This document shows, piece by piece, positions 51,807 through 60,682 of a DNA stretch of 64,000 nucleotides. Position 1 is the first letter of the stretch. Every line of letters starts with the position of its first letter. The notes under the pieces were generated by a model. The model had not been told where the DNA came from. It worked only from the letters and a program-made list of their open reading frames with translations, and made no database searches. Source of the DNA: Dactylosporangium fulvum (GTDB lineage: Bacteria; Actinomycetota; Actinomycetes; Mycobacteriales; Micromonosporaceae); assembly GCF_025137375.1 (NCBI RefSeq), contig NZ_CP073720.1:4364501-4428500 (forward strand), in the 5' to 3' direction. Made by a program: the position numbers and the translations under genes.

Positions 51807-52241
51807 TCAGGTGGCGTCGTCCCATGAGGTGCGCCCGGTCGGCTGAGTCGGCGACGGTGTCGCCCGCCGTGCCGGGGACCGGCTGGACAAGGTGCCGCGG
51901 TCGGCGGCCCCGACGGCTGCCTTGGCGCTCCGCTCGACCGCTCCGGCCACGCCCTGGACATCGTCGTAGAGGTCCTGCAGCGGTCTGCGGAGGGCCGCCT
52001 CGCCGGCCGCCGTGAGCAGATGCTGACGCAGCAGGGTCTTCGGGTGCAGGTCTTCCGGCCGGACGTCGATGCCGAACTCGCGGTGGAGATCGTCCGTCAT
52101 GTTGTAGGCCATCTGGCGCACCTTGTGCACCATGCGCAGGCCGTCGCTGATCGCCTTCGGCAACCGATTCGGACCGAAGATCAACAGGCCGGCCACGATG
52201 AGCGCGATCAGATGCCAGCTGTCGAGGTTCTCCAAGCCCAT
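51807..52241 (-). CDS. TatA/TatB-like twin-arginine translocase protein
   Basis: The 144-residue protein begins GLENLDSWHLIALIVAGLLI followed by FGPNRLPKAISDGLRMVHKV. This is the TatA/TatB signature: one membrane helix, the FGPxxLP hinge and an amphipathic helix. The long 90-residue hydrophilic tail is TatB-like. I take ATG 52241 over an upstream start because the TM signature begins at once. Whether it serves general Tat export or a specialised set is not visible; no tatC is nearby. Confidence 0.85.
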   Translation of the reverse strand: MGLENLDSWHLIALIVAGLLIFGPNRLPKAISDGLRMVHKVRQMAYNMTDDLHREFGIDVRPEDLHPKTLLRQHLLTAAGEAALRRPLQDLYDDVQGVAGAVERSAKAAVGAADRGTLSSRSPARRATPSPTQPTGRTSWDDAT

Positions 52242-52504
52242 CGTGCGGCTCCCTTGCACTCGGGCCAAGCCTACTCACCCACGACCCGCGCCGGGCAGGG
52301 CCGCGGTACCGATCCGCTCGAGCGGTGGAATGCGCCAGCCTTTGACGGGCCGGTCAGGCCGAGTGCAGGTTCATCCACCGCGAGAACATGCCGCGGACGG
52401 TACCAGCCGCGCGACCATCAGGGGATCCACGAGCAACGACCGCAGACCGGGCGGCGACGGCAGCGTTTGTGGACACCGCGCCAGTCGGCCGGTCAAGCGG
52501 TTTG

Positions 52505-53029
52505 CTAGCCGGCGCACCAGGTGCCGGTGACCTGGATCCCGGCGATGCGTCCGGGGTCGCTGCGCACCGGGTCCCGGTCGAGCTCGACCAGGTCCGCGGC
52601 GGCGCCGGTGCGCAGCACGCCCGCCTGGCCGGCTACACCCAGCGCCGCGGCGGCTTCCCTGGTGTACGCCGAAAGGGCCTGTTCGACGGTGAGGCCCTCC
52701 TCGTGGTGGACGACCGCGCCGCCGGCGACGCGGCGGGTGACCGCGGCCTGGATGCCGACCAGCGGCGGCAGCGTGCCGGCCGGGTAATCGCTGCTGGCGG
52801 CCACCGACACGCCCGCGTCGAGCAGCGTGCGCAGCGGGATGAGCTTGAGCGGCGCGGGCAGCGGGAGCACGGTCAGCTCCGCGCCGAGGTCGTAGAGGAA
52901 GGACGGCTGCGCGACCACGCGTGCGCCCGAGTCGGCGAGTCGGCGCGCGATGGCGGGATCGCAGACCATGGCGTGCTCGATCCGGACCGGGCTGCCGAGC
53001 CCGTCGGCGCGGGTTGCGCAAGTCCGCAC
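52505..53029 (-). pseudogene. Amidohydrolase (YtcJ-like), 5'-truncated
   Basis: The frame of about 174 codons matches the C-terminal half of metal-dependent amidohydrolases: RIEHAMVCDPAIARRLADSG, then VSVAASSDYPAGTLPPLVGI with the catalytic Asp, then LTVEQALSAYTREAAAALGV, GAAADLVELDRDP. The N-terminal H-x-H metal site and most of the barrel are missing; upstream sequence turns into the promoter of the divergent phosphoesterase. It is probably a relic. The 263 bp to its left (52242-52504) shows no gene. Confidence 0.65.
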
Positions 53030-53196
53030 CCGATACGCCGTGAGCTCGGCCCCTTGACGCGCCGGCGGTGCCGGAACGATGAGTCCGGCCGGTGACCGCG
53101 CACCGTCTCCTCATTCGGCCGGAGTGCGATGTTCACCCGCATGTTGATCGATTTCGTCAGGGTGTGCCTACCTGTTGCCTCAGTCAGGGAGACGTG

Positions 53197-54849
53197 ATGG
53201 CCCGACCCGTACTCAGAACCCGGCATCTGCTGGTCGTGGGCGCCGCGGCGCTCGCGCTGCTGCCCGCCGCCGCGGTGCCCGCCGCGCAGGCCGGCGAGCC
53301 CGGCCACGGCCAGGCAGGGCATCAGACGCTCTGGCGTGGCGACTTCGACGGCGCCAGCGGTGCCTGGACGGTACAGACCGACGGCGCGCCGGCCGGCTGG
53401 CGCGGCTGGACGTTCGCCGCGCGGAACGACTGGTTCGCGGCGGCCGCGCCGGCCGGTGTCGGCTGTGACCCGGAGAAGAACCAGCCGCTCGACCCCCGCT
53501 GCTTCCTCGACGGGCGTAACCAGTTCTCCCGTTCGCGTGGCGTGCTCGCGGTGGCGGACAACGGTGTGGCGGCGGCCAAGGGCGCCACCGTTGACGGGAG
53601 CCACCCGGTCAACAGCACGCTCGTCAGCCCCGGTGTGCCGGTGGGCGGCAAGCGCGCGATCGAGTTGGTGTTCTCCTCGCACTACCGCCAGGCGCACAAG
53701 GCGGTCGGCCGCGTGACCGTGGCGTTCGACGGCGGGGCGGAGAAGGAGATCCTGCGCTACTCCGCGGCCCGGATCAGCGCGAACGGGGGCGGCGACGTCA
53801 TCTCCGGTCAGGAGGTGATCCGGGTCGATGCGCCGCAGCGTGCCCGTACCGCGGTGTTCCGCTTCACGTACAGCAACAACCGCCCGCAGATGTACTGGGC
53901 GGTCGACGACGTGGTGGCCCGCACCCCGCTGCCGGCACTGTCCCGTGGTGCCAAGGCGACGACGTTCCAGGTGCTCAGCGACATTCAGGTGGAGGGCCTG
54001 CCGTACACCGACGGCGCGCTGGACCTGCTGCGGCGCGAGGCGCCGGGCGCGAAGGCGCTGCTGCTCGCCGGCGACATCATCAGCGGGCCGCGCGAGCAGA
54101 CCCAGGAGCAGCAGGTCCAGGAGTACGCCGACGTGAGCGCCGCGTTCGCCCGGCACCGGCTGCCCACGGTGCTGCCCGCGATCGGCAACCACGACAGGCG
54201 CAGCCGGGTGTTGACCCCTCAGCAGCAGCAGGACAACTTCCTGGCGTTCGCCAACCGGTGGGGCGCGGGCATCGACAAGCCGTACTACGAGAAGGTCGTC
54301 GGCGGGGTACCGGTGATCGTGCTCGGTGAGGAGAGCGGCGTTGCGGAGCAGGAGAAGCAGTCCATCAGCGACGCGCAGGTGGCGTTCCTGACGCGGCGGC
54401 TCGCGGACTGGGCGCGCCAGGGCAAGCAGGTGCTGGTGATGAAGCACTACCCGTTCGAGTGGACGGTCTCCGGCACGTACGGCAACTTCTACGGCAACGG
54501 CCCGCGTGACTTCGAGCTCGAGGCGATCGTCGGCAAGTACCCGAACGTGATCTTCCTGAGCGGGCACACGCACTGGTCGCCGTACCGGCGGGACTGGGCG
54601 GCACGGGTCGTCACCCAGGGCGGGCACCCGGACGGCTACACCGCGGTCAACACCGGCGCGCTGGCGATGGAGTTCGCGCCCAGCCCGGAGGACCCGTGGG
54701 ACGAGGACTCGGCCACCGACCGGCCCGAGTCGCCGTCGGTGCTCACCGTCGCCGTGTACCCGGACCGCACGATCGTGCGCGCCTTCGACGTGCTCACCGG
54801 CAAGCAGATCAACGAAGTGGAAGTGGCCAGGCCGGCAGCGAGCCGCTGA
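53197..54849 (+). CDS. Secreted metallophosphoesterase
   Basis: The 550-residue protein has a signal peptide (ARPVLRTRHLLVVGAAALAL to AQAGEP) and a beta-rich N-terminal region (residues about 40-245) without a named domain. A calcineurin-type metallophosphoesterase domain follows: VLSDIQVEG, LLAGDIISG, AIGNHDRRSR, VMKHYPFEW and FLSGHTHWSPY (the D-x-H/Q, GD, GNHD, H and GHTH motifs). The first motif has Gln where His is usual. It is probably an extracellular phosphatase or nucleotidase. ATG 53197 follows AGGGAG. A long hairpin terminates it. Confidence 0.9.
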   Translation: MARPVLRTRHLLVVGAAALALLPAAAVPAAQAGEPGHGQAGHQTLWRGDFDGASGAWTVQTDGAPAGWRGWTFAARNDWFAAAAPAGVGCDPEKNQPLDPRCFLDGRNQFSRSRGVLAVADNGVAAAKGATVDGSHPVNSTLVSPGVPVGGKRAIELVFSSHYRQAHKAVGRVTVAFDGGAEKEILRYSAARISANGGGDVISGQEVIRVDAPQRARTAVFRFTYSNNRPQMYWAVDDVVARTPLPALSRGAKATTFQVLSDIQVEGLPYTDGALDLLRREAPGAKALLLAGDIISGPREQTQEQQVQEYADVSAAFARHRLPTVLPAIGNHDRRSRVLTPQQQQDNFLAFANRWGAGIDKPYYEKVVGGVPVIVLGEESGVAEQEKQSISDAQVAFLTRRLADWARQGKQVLVMKHYPFEWTVSGTYGNFYGNGPRDFELEAIVGKYPNVIFLSGHTHWSPYRRDWAARVVTQGGHPDGYTAVNTGALAMEFAPSPEDPWDEDSATDRPESPSVLTVAVYPDRTIVRAFDVLTGKQINEVEVARPAASR

Positions 54850-54857
54850 CCGCCGCC

Positions 54858-54912
54858 CCGGCCCCGCCCGCACACCCCGGTGCCGTATCGGAACCGGGGA
54901 GGGCGGGGCCGG
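54858..54912. terminator. Nested hairpin between convergent genes
   Basis: CCGGCCCCGCCC (54858-54869) pairs with GGGCGGGGCCGG (54901-54912), and inside it CCCCGGT (54875-54881) pairs with ACCGGGG (54893-54899). It sits between the phosphoesterase and AraC stops, so it can terminate both. Confidence 0.75.
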
Positions 54913-54943
54913 CCCACACGGTCCTCCGTTTCCCTGAGCGGGG

Positions 54944-55897
54944 TCAGCGGAGGCGGCCGGGGGAGATGCCGAATTCGCGTTTGAAGGCTCGGCTGAAGGC
55001 GGCTTCGGATTGGTAGCCGAAGCGGCGGGCGGTGGTGGAGAGGGGTTCGGTGGTGCGGGGGAGGTGGGCCCGCGCCAGCTGTAGGCGCCATTCGGTGAGG
55101 TAGCGCATCGCGGACTCGCCGACCAGGGTTGTGAAGCGGGCGGCGAAGGCCGAGCGGGACATGCCCGCCTCGCGGGCGAGGGACTGCACGCTCCAGTCGC
55201 GTTCCGGTGCGCGGTGGATCGAGCGTAGGGCCCGGCCGACCTGGTCGTCGCGCAGAGCGGCCAGCCAGCCCACGCGGGCGTCGGGCGCCGAATCCAGCCA
55301 GGCGCGGATGGCCTGGATGACCAGGATGTCGGCCAGGCGGGTGATCACGGTCTCGCCGCCCGGGCGCAGTTCGGCCGCCTCGCGGGCGATGAAGCGCAGG
55401 GTGCTGCCGAGCCAGCCGGCGTCGTCGGCGTTCCAGGAATCGAGGTGCAGTACCGCGGGAAGCTGCCCGGCCAGTCGGCGCGCGGCGACGTGATCGACCT
55501 CCATCACGCCGTACATGACATTGGTGCGCGCACCGCCCCCGCCGTGGCGCAGGATTTCGTAGCGCCCGCTGACCTTCTCCACCGGCAGGTCGAACAGCGG
55601 GTCGGCCCGAGCGTCCGGGTCGCTGCGCAGGCGGTGGGGCGTGCCGTGCGGGATGAGGCTCATGCTGCCCGGCCGCAGCAGCAGCGGCTCCTCGCCGTCG
55701 ACCTCCAGCCAGGCCTCGCCGGCTGTCACCACCTGGAGCGTCATCACGCCGTCGAGGTGCGGGACGGCGACGCCCCACGGCGCGGTGCACTCGGCCCGGC
55801 AGTACAGCGTGCCGGTCATGTGCAGCAAATGCAGGGCCTCGCCGAGGGGGTCTCCGGCGGGAGGCAGCGGCAGGCTCGGCGTCGACACCCCAACCAT
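54944..55897 (-). CDS. AraC-family regulator with cupin domain
   Basis: The 317-residue protein has an N-terminal cupin (residues about 15-185: HLDGVMTLQVVTAGEAWLEV, LLRPGSMSLIPHGTPHRL) and a C-terminal double HTH (about 210-315: WSVQSLAREAGMSRSAFAAR, FGYQSEAAFSRAFKREFGIS). I take the ATG at 55897 over the one at 55924, because the latter lies inside a palindrome likely to be the operator. It diverges from the NmrA-like gene and is its likely regulator, sensing a small ligand in the cupin. Confidence 0.9.
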   Translation of the reverse strand: MVGVSTPSLPLPPAGDPLGEALHLLHMTGTLYCRAECTAPWGVAVPHLDGVMTLQVVTAGEAWLEVDGEEPLLLRPGSMSLIPHGTPHRLRSDPDARADPLFDLPVEKVSGRYEILRHGGGGARTNVMYGVMEVDHVAARRLAGQLPAVLHLDSWNADDAGWLGSTLRFIAREAAELRPGGETVITRLADILVIQAIRAWLDSAPDARVGWLAALRDDQVGRALRSIHRAPERDWSVQSLAREAGMSRSAFAARFTTLVGESAMRYLTEWRLQLARAHLPRTTEPLSTTARRFGYQSEAAFSRAFKREFGISPGRLR

Positions 55898-55909
55898 GCT
55901 GCCGCATCG

Positions 55910-55957
55910 CTGGACGATTGGCAATGAACTGCGGATCAGCTGTGATTGATCGTCCAG
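55910..55957. promoter_or_regulatory. Inverted repeat in the araC-nmrA intergenic region
   Basis: CTGGACGAT (55910-55918) and ATCGTCCAG (55949-55957) are perfect inverted repeats 30 bp apart, between the two divergent starts. The arms are spaced by about four helical turns, as expected for binding of an AraC dimer. Confidence 0.6.
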
Positions 55958-56007
55958 TCGGCAGGGCGCAAGCTGGACGCATCGACGAACCCAAGGAGGA
56001 AGTCCCG

Positions 56008-56820
56008 ATGTCCCTGCTCGTCATCGGCGCCACCGGCAAGACCGGCCGCCGCGTCGTCCAGCGGCTCGCCGAGGCCGGTCACGACGTCCGCGGCGTCTCC
56101 CGCCGCAGCGACCCGCCGTTCGACTGGGAGCGCCGCGAGACCTGGGTGCCCGCACTGACCGGCGTCTCCGCCGCCTACGTGACGTTTGTGCCCGACCTCG
56201 CCATGCCGGGCGCCGACGCCACGATCGAGGCGCTGCTGGAGACCGCGGCCGCGGCCGGCGTCCGGCGGATCGTGCTGCTGTCGGGCCGCGGCGAGGCCGG
56301 CGCCGTGCGCTGCGAGGAGGTCGTCCGTCGCGGCGACCTGGAGTACTCCATCATCCGTGCGGGCTGGTTCGCGCAGAACTTCAGCGAGGGCCACCTGCTC
56401 GAGCCGGTGCTGAGCGGGATCGTCGCGCTGCCGGCCGGCGACGTCGCGGAGCCGTTCATCGACGTCGATGACGTCGCGGACGTCGCCGTCGCCGCGCTGA
56501 CCGAGGACAAGCACGCCGGTTGCCTGTACGAGGTGACCGGCCCGCGGCTGCTCACCTTCGCCGACGCGGCGGCCGAGATCGCCGAGGCGTCCGGCCGCGA
56601 CGTCGCCTATCTGCCGGTCACGCCGGCCCAGTTCCACGCCGCGCTGCTGCCGCAGCTCGGCCAGGACGCGGCCGACCTGCTCACCAACCTGTGCGAGGAG
56701 GTCTTCGACGGCCGCAACGCCTCGCTCGCCGACGGGGTCGAGCAGGCCCTCGGCCGCCCGCCGCGCGACTTCGCCGACTTCTGCGCCGCCGCGGCCGGGT
56801 CCGGGGTATGGAACCGGTGA
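56008..56820 (+). CDS. NAD(P)-binding NmrA/epimerase-like protein
   Basis: The 270-residue protein begins MSLLVIGATGKTGRRVVQRL with the Gx2GxxG dinucleotide motif of atypical SDRs. It has RIVLLSGRGEAG, YSIIRAGWFAQNFSEGHLLE and EPFIDVDDVADVAVAALTED. Related proteins are NmrA-like redox sensors or quinone/furan reductases. AAGGAGGA precedes ATG 56008. It overlaps the DUF4345 gene by 13 bp and is probably controlled by the divergent AraC protein. Confidence 0.9.
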   Translation: MSLLVIGATGKTGRRVVQRLAEAGHDVRGVSRRSDPPFDWERRETWVPALTGVSAAYVTFVPDLAMPGADATIEALLETAAAAGVRRIVLLSGRGEAGAVRCEEVVRRGDLEYSIIRAGWFAQNFSEGHLLEPVLSGIVALPAGDVAEPFIDVDDVADVAVAALTEDKHAGCLYEVTGPRLLTFADAAAEIAEASGRDVAYLPVTPAQFHAALLPQLGQDAADLLTNLCEEVFDGRNASLADGVEQALGRPPRDFADFCAAAAGSGVWNR

Positions 56821-57185
56821 AGGCCGTGCTGTTCGTCGCCGGCCTGGTGGCGATGGCCGTCGGCGGCTTCGGCCTGCTCGCACCGGCGGCGTTCCGGGCC
56901 GGCTACGGCCTGGGCGCCGGCGAGATCAGCGAGCTGAGCGAGACCCGCGCGGCGGGCGGCGGCCTGCTGGCGGTCGGGGCGGTGCTGCTCCTGGGTGCGT
57001 TCGTCCACTGGCTGGCGGCCCCGGCGGCCCTGGTCGGCGCCGCGCTCTACGCCGGCTACGGCCTGTCCCGCCTGCTGAGCCTGGCCGCCGACGGCCGCCC
57101 CGACGGGGGCCTGCTCGTCGCCGCCGCTGTCGAGCTGATCCTCGCCGCGGCCTGCGCCGTCACCCTGCGCGCCGGCCGCCGGTAG
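56808..57185 (+). CDS. Small membrane protein, DUF4345-like
   Basis: The 125-residue protein has four hydrophobic segments, with GFGLLAPAAFRAGYGLGAGE after the first and SETRAAGGGLLAVGAVLLLG in the middle. This matches the DUF4345-type pattern. It starts inside the NmrA-like gene (13-bp overlap) and is co-translated with it. The function is unknown. Confidence 0.8.
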   Translation: MEPVKAVLFVAGLVAMAVGGFGLLAPAAFRAGYGLGAGEISELSETRAAGGGLLAVGAVLLLGAFVHWLAAPAALVGAALYAGYGLSRLLSLAADGRPDGGLLVAAAVELILAAACAVTLRAGRR

Positions 57186-57199
57186 CCCGGACTTTGTGG

Positions 57200-58102
57200 T
57201 CAGCCAACCGCGAGCGTGAGCTTTCCGCCGGGATGTCCGCCCTCGCTTTCGGCCTGCGCGGCGGCTGCCTCGGCAAGCGGGTAGCTCTTGCGGTGTGCGA
57301 TGCGGACTCCGTGTTCGGTGACCCAGCGGGCGATCTCCTCGAGCGTTTCGCGGGTCAGGTCACCGCCGGTGGAGAAGGGGATTCCCAGCTCGAAGGCGGC
57401 GTTGTCGGCGATGGTGATGATTCGTTCCCTGGTTGCGAGCAGCTCGATCGACCCCGGCAGCATGCCGTGGCCGGAGGCGTCGTACACGGCGTCCGCGGGC
57501 TCGGGTGCGACGTCGCGGACCCGCTGCACCCAGCCGTCGCCGTATGACACGGGCACGACGCCCAGCGACTTCAGGTCGTCGTGGTGACGCGTGCCTGCGG
57601 TGCCGATCACCGTCAGTCCCTTGGCCAGCGCGACCTGGGCGGCGAACCGGCCGGTCGTTCCGCCGGCGCCGTGGATCAGCAGCGTCTCGCCTTCGCGGAC
57701 CGCGAGCCGGTCGAGGTCGCGGACGGCTGCCGCCCCGGCGATCGGCAGGGCCGCGGCGTCCGCCCAGGAAAGCGCGGCGGGTTTGAGGGCGACGGTGTCG
57801 GCCAGGGCGTATTCGGCGTATGCGCCAGTGGTTGACCAGCCGAAGACCTCGTCGCCCACCGACAGGTCCACACCTGCGCCGACGGCGTCGACGACGCCGG
57901 CCAGTTCGAGGCCGGGGATGTGCGGGAAGGTGAGCTGGGAGTACCGCTGGAGTGAGCCGTTGCGCAGCTTCCAGTCGTGCGGATTGACCCCGGCGATCCG
58001 CACGGCCACGCGCACCTGGCCGGGGCCGGGCTCCGGGGCCGGAACCTCGGACAGTCTCAGGACGTCGGGCGCGCCGTATTCACTGAACGTGATCGCTCGC
58101 AT
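57200..58102 (-). CDS. NADP-dependent quinone oxidoreductase (MDR family)
   Basis: The 300-residue protein is a zinc-free medium-chain reductase: ITFSEYGAPDVLRLSEVPAP, GVNPHDWKLRNGSLQRYS, IPGLELAGVVDAVGAGVDLS, ETLLIHGAGGTTGRFAAQVA (nucleotide fold) and FELGIPFSTGGDLTRETLEE. It reduces quinones or enones with NADPH. It converges on the DUF4345 gene with 14 bp between stops and diverges from the LuxR gene. Confidence 0.9.
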   Translation of the reverse strand: MRAITFSEYGAPDVLRLSEVPAPEPGPGQVRVAVRIAGVNPHDWKLRNGSLQRYSQLTFPHIPGLELAGVVDAVGAGVDLSVGDEVFGWSTTGAYAEYALADTVALKPAALSWADAAALPIAGAAAVRDLDRLAVREGETLLIHGAGGTTGRFAAQVALAKGLTVIGTAGTRHHDDLKSLGVVPVSYGDGWVQRVRDVAPEPADAVYDASGHGMLPGSIELLATRERIITIADNAAFELGIPFSTGGDLTRETLEEIARWVTEHGVRIAHRKSYPLAEAAAAQAESEGGHPGGKLTLAVG

Positions 58103-58256
58103 GGGGTTGCTCCCGGGGTCGGGGACGTCTGGTGGTCAGGCGTCCTGGCAGGGACGAGTCAACGCACCGGAGAGGCGTGACGGCCTGCTCGAAGGAGCAG
58201 TGTTCGCTAGCCGAAGGAGCAGGTCATCGGCTCGCCCCCGGCCTAACCTGGGAGCC

Positions 58257-59540
58257 ATGGATGACTGCTGGTCGGATCCGCGCTATGTGCTCGACGTCGT
58301 CGAGCGCTTGCTTTCCGTGCCGCGGGCCGATCTGTACGGTCTGTTCTCCGCCGAGCTGGGCAAGCTGATCCCGCACCGCGCGACCGCGATACAGACCGGT
58401 GACTGCGCCCGCAGCCCGCTGGCCGTCGCCGGTGACCAGGCGATCGCCGAGAGGGTGACGAGCGCCGAGGTGCTGCGGCTGGCCGATCGCAGCGAGCCGG
58501 GCACGGCAGTGCTGATCGACGGCGTCCTGGGCGGCGCCGAACGGCGTCTCGTCCTGCTCGCCTCGGCCGCGACAGTCGGAAACGGCTCGCTGCTGATCGT
58601 GGTACCGGAGGAGACCGAGCCGCCGACGGCCGCACTCGAGCTGGCGGCCCGGTTGTGGCGGGTCCTCAGCGCCGACCAGGGCCGGCGCGCGACCGATCAG
58701 GAGCCGGACGTTCTGGCCGGCAACCTTGCCGCGGCCGCCGCGCGCGCCGAGACCCTCGCCGATCTCGGCCAGACCTACGCGACGACGCTGACGACCTTGC
58801 TGGCGGTGCTCCGATCCGGCCGGGTCACCGACGACGTCGCCCGCAGGACCGGGATCGACATCGCCGCCGAGGCACTGATCAACCTGCGGGCCGTCGCCGA
58901 CCGTGATCAGGCGTTGTCCTCGGAACCGGCAGCCGCTTCCTTCGCGATGCTGGAGAACCAGATCGCCGCCCTCGCACGGCACGCCGAGGCCGGCATCGAG
59001 CTCGTCGGCCCGGACAGCGACACTGCCATTCCGCAGGACATCGCCCATACCGCTCGCACCGTGACACGCGGCCTGGTGCTCGCCGCCGTCGACCGGCCGA
59101 AGACCACCCGGATACGGGCGTCCTGGCGACTGGACGGACCAGTGCTGTACATCACCGTCCGCGACGACTGCCCGGACCCGGCCGGCGCGGTCCTGGCTCA
59201 CAGCCTGGCGCAGCGGCTCACGGCGCTCGGCGGACACTGGGAGATCGATGCCGCACCGGGATGGGGCACCACGACGACCGCGACCCTGCCCCTGGAGGTG
59301 GACGCCCCCGAGGCGATACGTCCCCTCGACCGGCTCAACCCGCGGGAACTCGAAGTGTTGTCAGGAATCGCCCGGGGCCTGCGCAACCGCACGATCGCCG
59401 AGCGACTGCAGCTCAGCGAGCACACGGTCAAGTTCCATGTGCGCAACATCCTCGACAAGCTGGAGGTGAGCTCCCGCGGCGAGGCCGCCGCGCTGGCGTC
59501 CTCCGGCGGCACCCGATCGCGGCAACTGCGGACAGGGTAG
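58257..59540 (+). CDS. LuxR-family regulator with histidine-kinase-like region
   Basis: The 427-residue protein ends in a LuxR HTH (residues about 358-415: LNPRELEVLSGIARGLRNRT, IAERLQLSEHTVKFHVRNIL). The middle (about 195-345) resembles a sensor-kinase core: helical DLGQTYATTLTTLLAVLRSG, then LYITVRDDCPDPAG and LGGHWEIDAAPGWGTTTTAT, the latter like the G-box end of an HATPase. Canonical N and G boxes are incomplete, so kinase activity is doubtful. The start at ATG 58257 is chosen; a long upstream open frame is shadow. Targets are unknown. Confidence 0.85.
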   Translation: MDDCWSDPRYVLDVVERLLSVPRADLYGLFSAELGKLIPHRATAIQTGDCARSPLAVAGDQAIAERVTSAEVLRLADRSEPGTAVLIDGVLGGAERRLVLLASAATVGNGSLLIVVPEETEPPTAALELAARLWRVLSADQGRRATDQEPDVLAGNLAAAAARAETLADLGQTYATTLTTLLAVLRSGRVTDDVARRTGIDIAAEALINLRAVADRDQALSSEPAAASFAMLENQIAALARHAEAGIELVGPDSDTAIPQDIAHTARTVTRGLVLAAVDRPKTTRIRASWRLDGPVLYITVRDDCPDPAGAVLAHSLAQRLTALGGHWEIDAAPGWGTTTTATLPLEVDAPEAIRPLDRLNPRELEVLSGIARGLRNRTIAERLQLSEHTVKFHVRNILDKLEVSSRGEAAALASSGGTRSRQLRTG

Positions 59541-59840
59541 GTGTTCGGCCTCGCCCCGGGGCGCCTCCCTGTCATCCGGGCCGTAGGGTCCGCTCACCAA
59601 TGTGGCACTGCTCAGGCCCCGTCTCGATGCGGGTGCCCGAACGTCACCCGGTGCGGTTCGGGAAACCACGCCTGACTCCGCTCGGGTGACGGGGGACAGG
59701 CACGCGGGTGAGTGCGACTCGGCCCGGACACGGCAAACGAAACCGCCCGCCGGGACGTCGGCGGCGGCCCCGATTCCGCTGCGGCGGGCGGTCCGGCCTC
59801 CGTACGGTGCAGGAAACCGCCGTCGCATCAAGGGGGAGAC
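59541..59840. other. Intergenic, no gene recognised
   Basis: This 300-bp region lies between the LuxR and methyltransferase genes. Frames are Arg/Pro-rich shadows. AGGGGGAG at 59831-59838 serves the next gene. Confidence 0.45.
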
Positions 59841-60641
59841 TTGCGCGCAGCTAAACGTATCCGCTCAGCCGTGGCGGCGTTCCGTCAGCCGAGTTGTTAT
59901 CCGGCCGGCCACTACCACTCGCCGGTCTCGAGCGGGGCGGACATCCGACGAGCGCTGGCCCGCCTTGACAGTCAGCCGCACGGTGTCGATCTCGGCGAGG
60001 CCGAGCAACTCGCACTCGCCGATACCCTCGACATCCGGCCCGAGTGGCGCCGCTACGTGCCGGACAACAACATGTTCGGGCAGCCCGACGCCGCGCTCTA
60101 CCAGGCGCTCCTCCGCAAGCACACGCCTGCTCGGATCATCGAGACCGGCTCCGGCTACTCGACCGTCGTCGCGCTCGACACACTGCCCGAGGTCGATCTC
60201 ACCTGCATCGAACCCAACCCACAGCGGCTGCGCTCGCTGATCCGCCCCGGAGACCGGGTCACCATCATGGAATCCGGCGCCCAGCACGTGCCGGTCGAAA
60301 CCTATCTTGCCCTCGAGGCAGGGGACGTGCTGTTCATCGACTCCACGCATGTCGCCAAGGCCGGCTCCGACGTCGTGTATCTCGTGCTGGACGTGCTGCC
60401 CCGCCTGGCGTCCGGGGTGATCGTACATGTGCACGACTGCTTCTGGCCGTTCGAGTATCCCGACGTGTGGCTCGAGGAACGGCGCGACTGGACCGAGCTG
60501 TACCTGATGCACGCCTTCCTGATCGGCAACGCCGACTGGCAGGTGCTGCTGTTCGGCAACTGGTTGTGGCGGCAACGGCCCGACCTGCGCAAGATGGTGC
60601 CCGGCCCGGATCCGTCGGGGTTGTGGCTGGTCAAGCGGTGA
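59841..60641 (+). CDS. Class I SAM-dependent methyltransferase (Methyltransf_24-like)
   Basis: The 266-residue protein has motif I RIIETGSGYSTVVALDTLPE, an acidic post-I IEPNPQRLRSLI, motif ALEAGDVLFIDSTHVAKAGS and GVIVHVHDCFWPFEYPDVWL, as in small-molecule or sugar O-methyltransferases. TTG 59841 just after AGGGGGAG is the preferred start; the frame is open to 59712. It converges on an MFS exporter gene. The substrate is unknown. Confidence 0.8.
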   Translation: MRAAKRIRSAVAAFRQPSCYPAGHYHSPVSSGADIRRALARLDSQPHGVDLGEAEQLALADTLDIRPEWRRYVPDNNMFGQPDAALYQALLRKHTPARIIETGSGYSTVVALDTLPEVDLTCIEPNPQRLRSLIRPGDRVTIMESGAQHVPVETYLALEAGDVLFIDSTHVAKAGSDVVYLVLDVLPRLASGVIVHVHDCFWPFEYPDVWLEERRDWTELYLMHAFLIGNADWQVLLFGNWLWRQRPDLRKMVPGPDPSGLWLVKR

Positions 60642-60682
60642 CGGGCAGAGTCGACCTGCTCGACCACTGACGAGCCGCAGTG

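Noticed and set aside
52873..54873. 666-residue minus-strand open frame opposite the metallophosphoesterase
   Set aside because: It is low-complexity Arg/Val/Gly-rich sequence with no domain; the plus strand has signal peptide and metal motifs.
59602..60240. 212-codon plus-strand frame before the methyltransferase
   Set aside because: It overlaps the methyltransferase in another frame and is Ser/Arg/Pro-rich without motifs.
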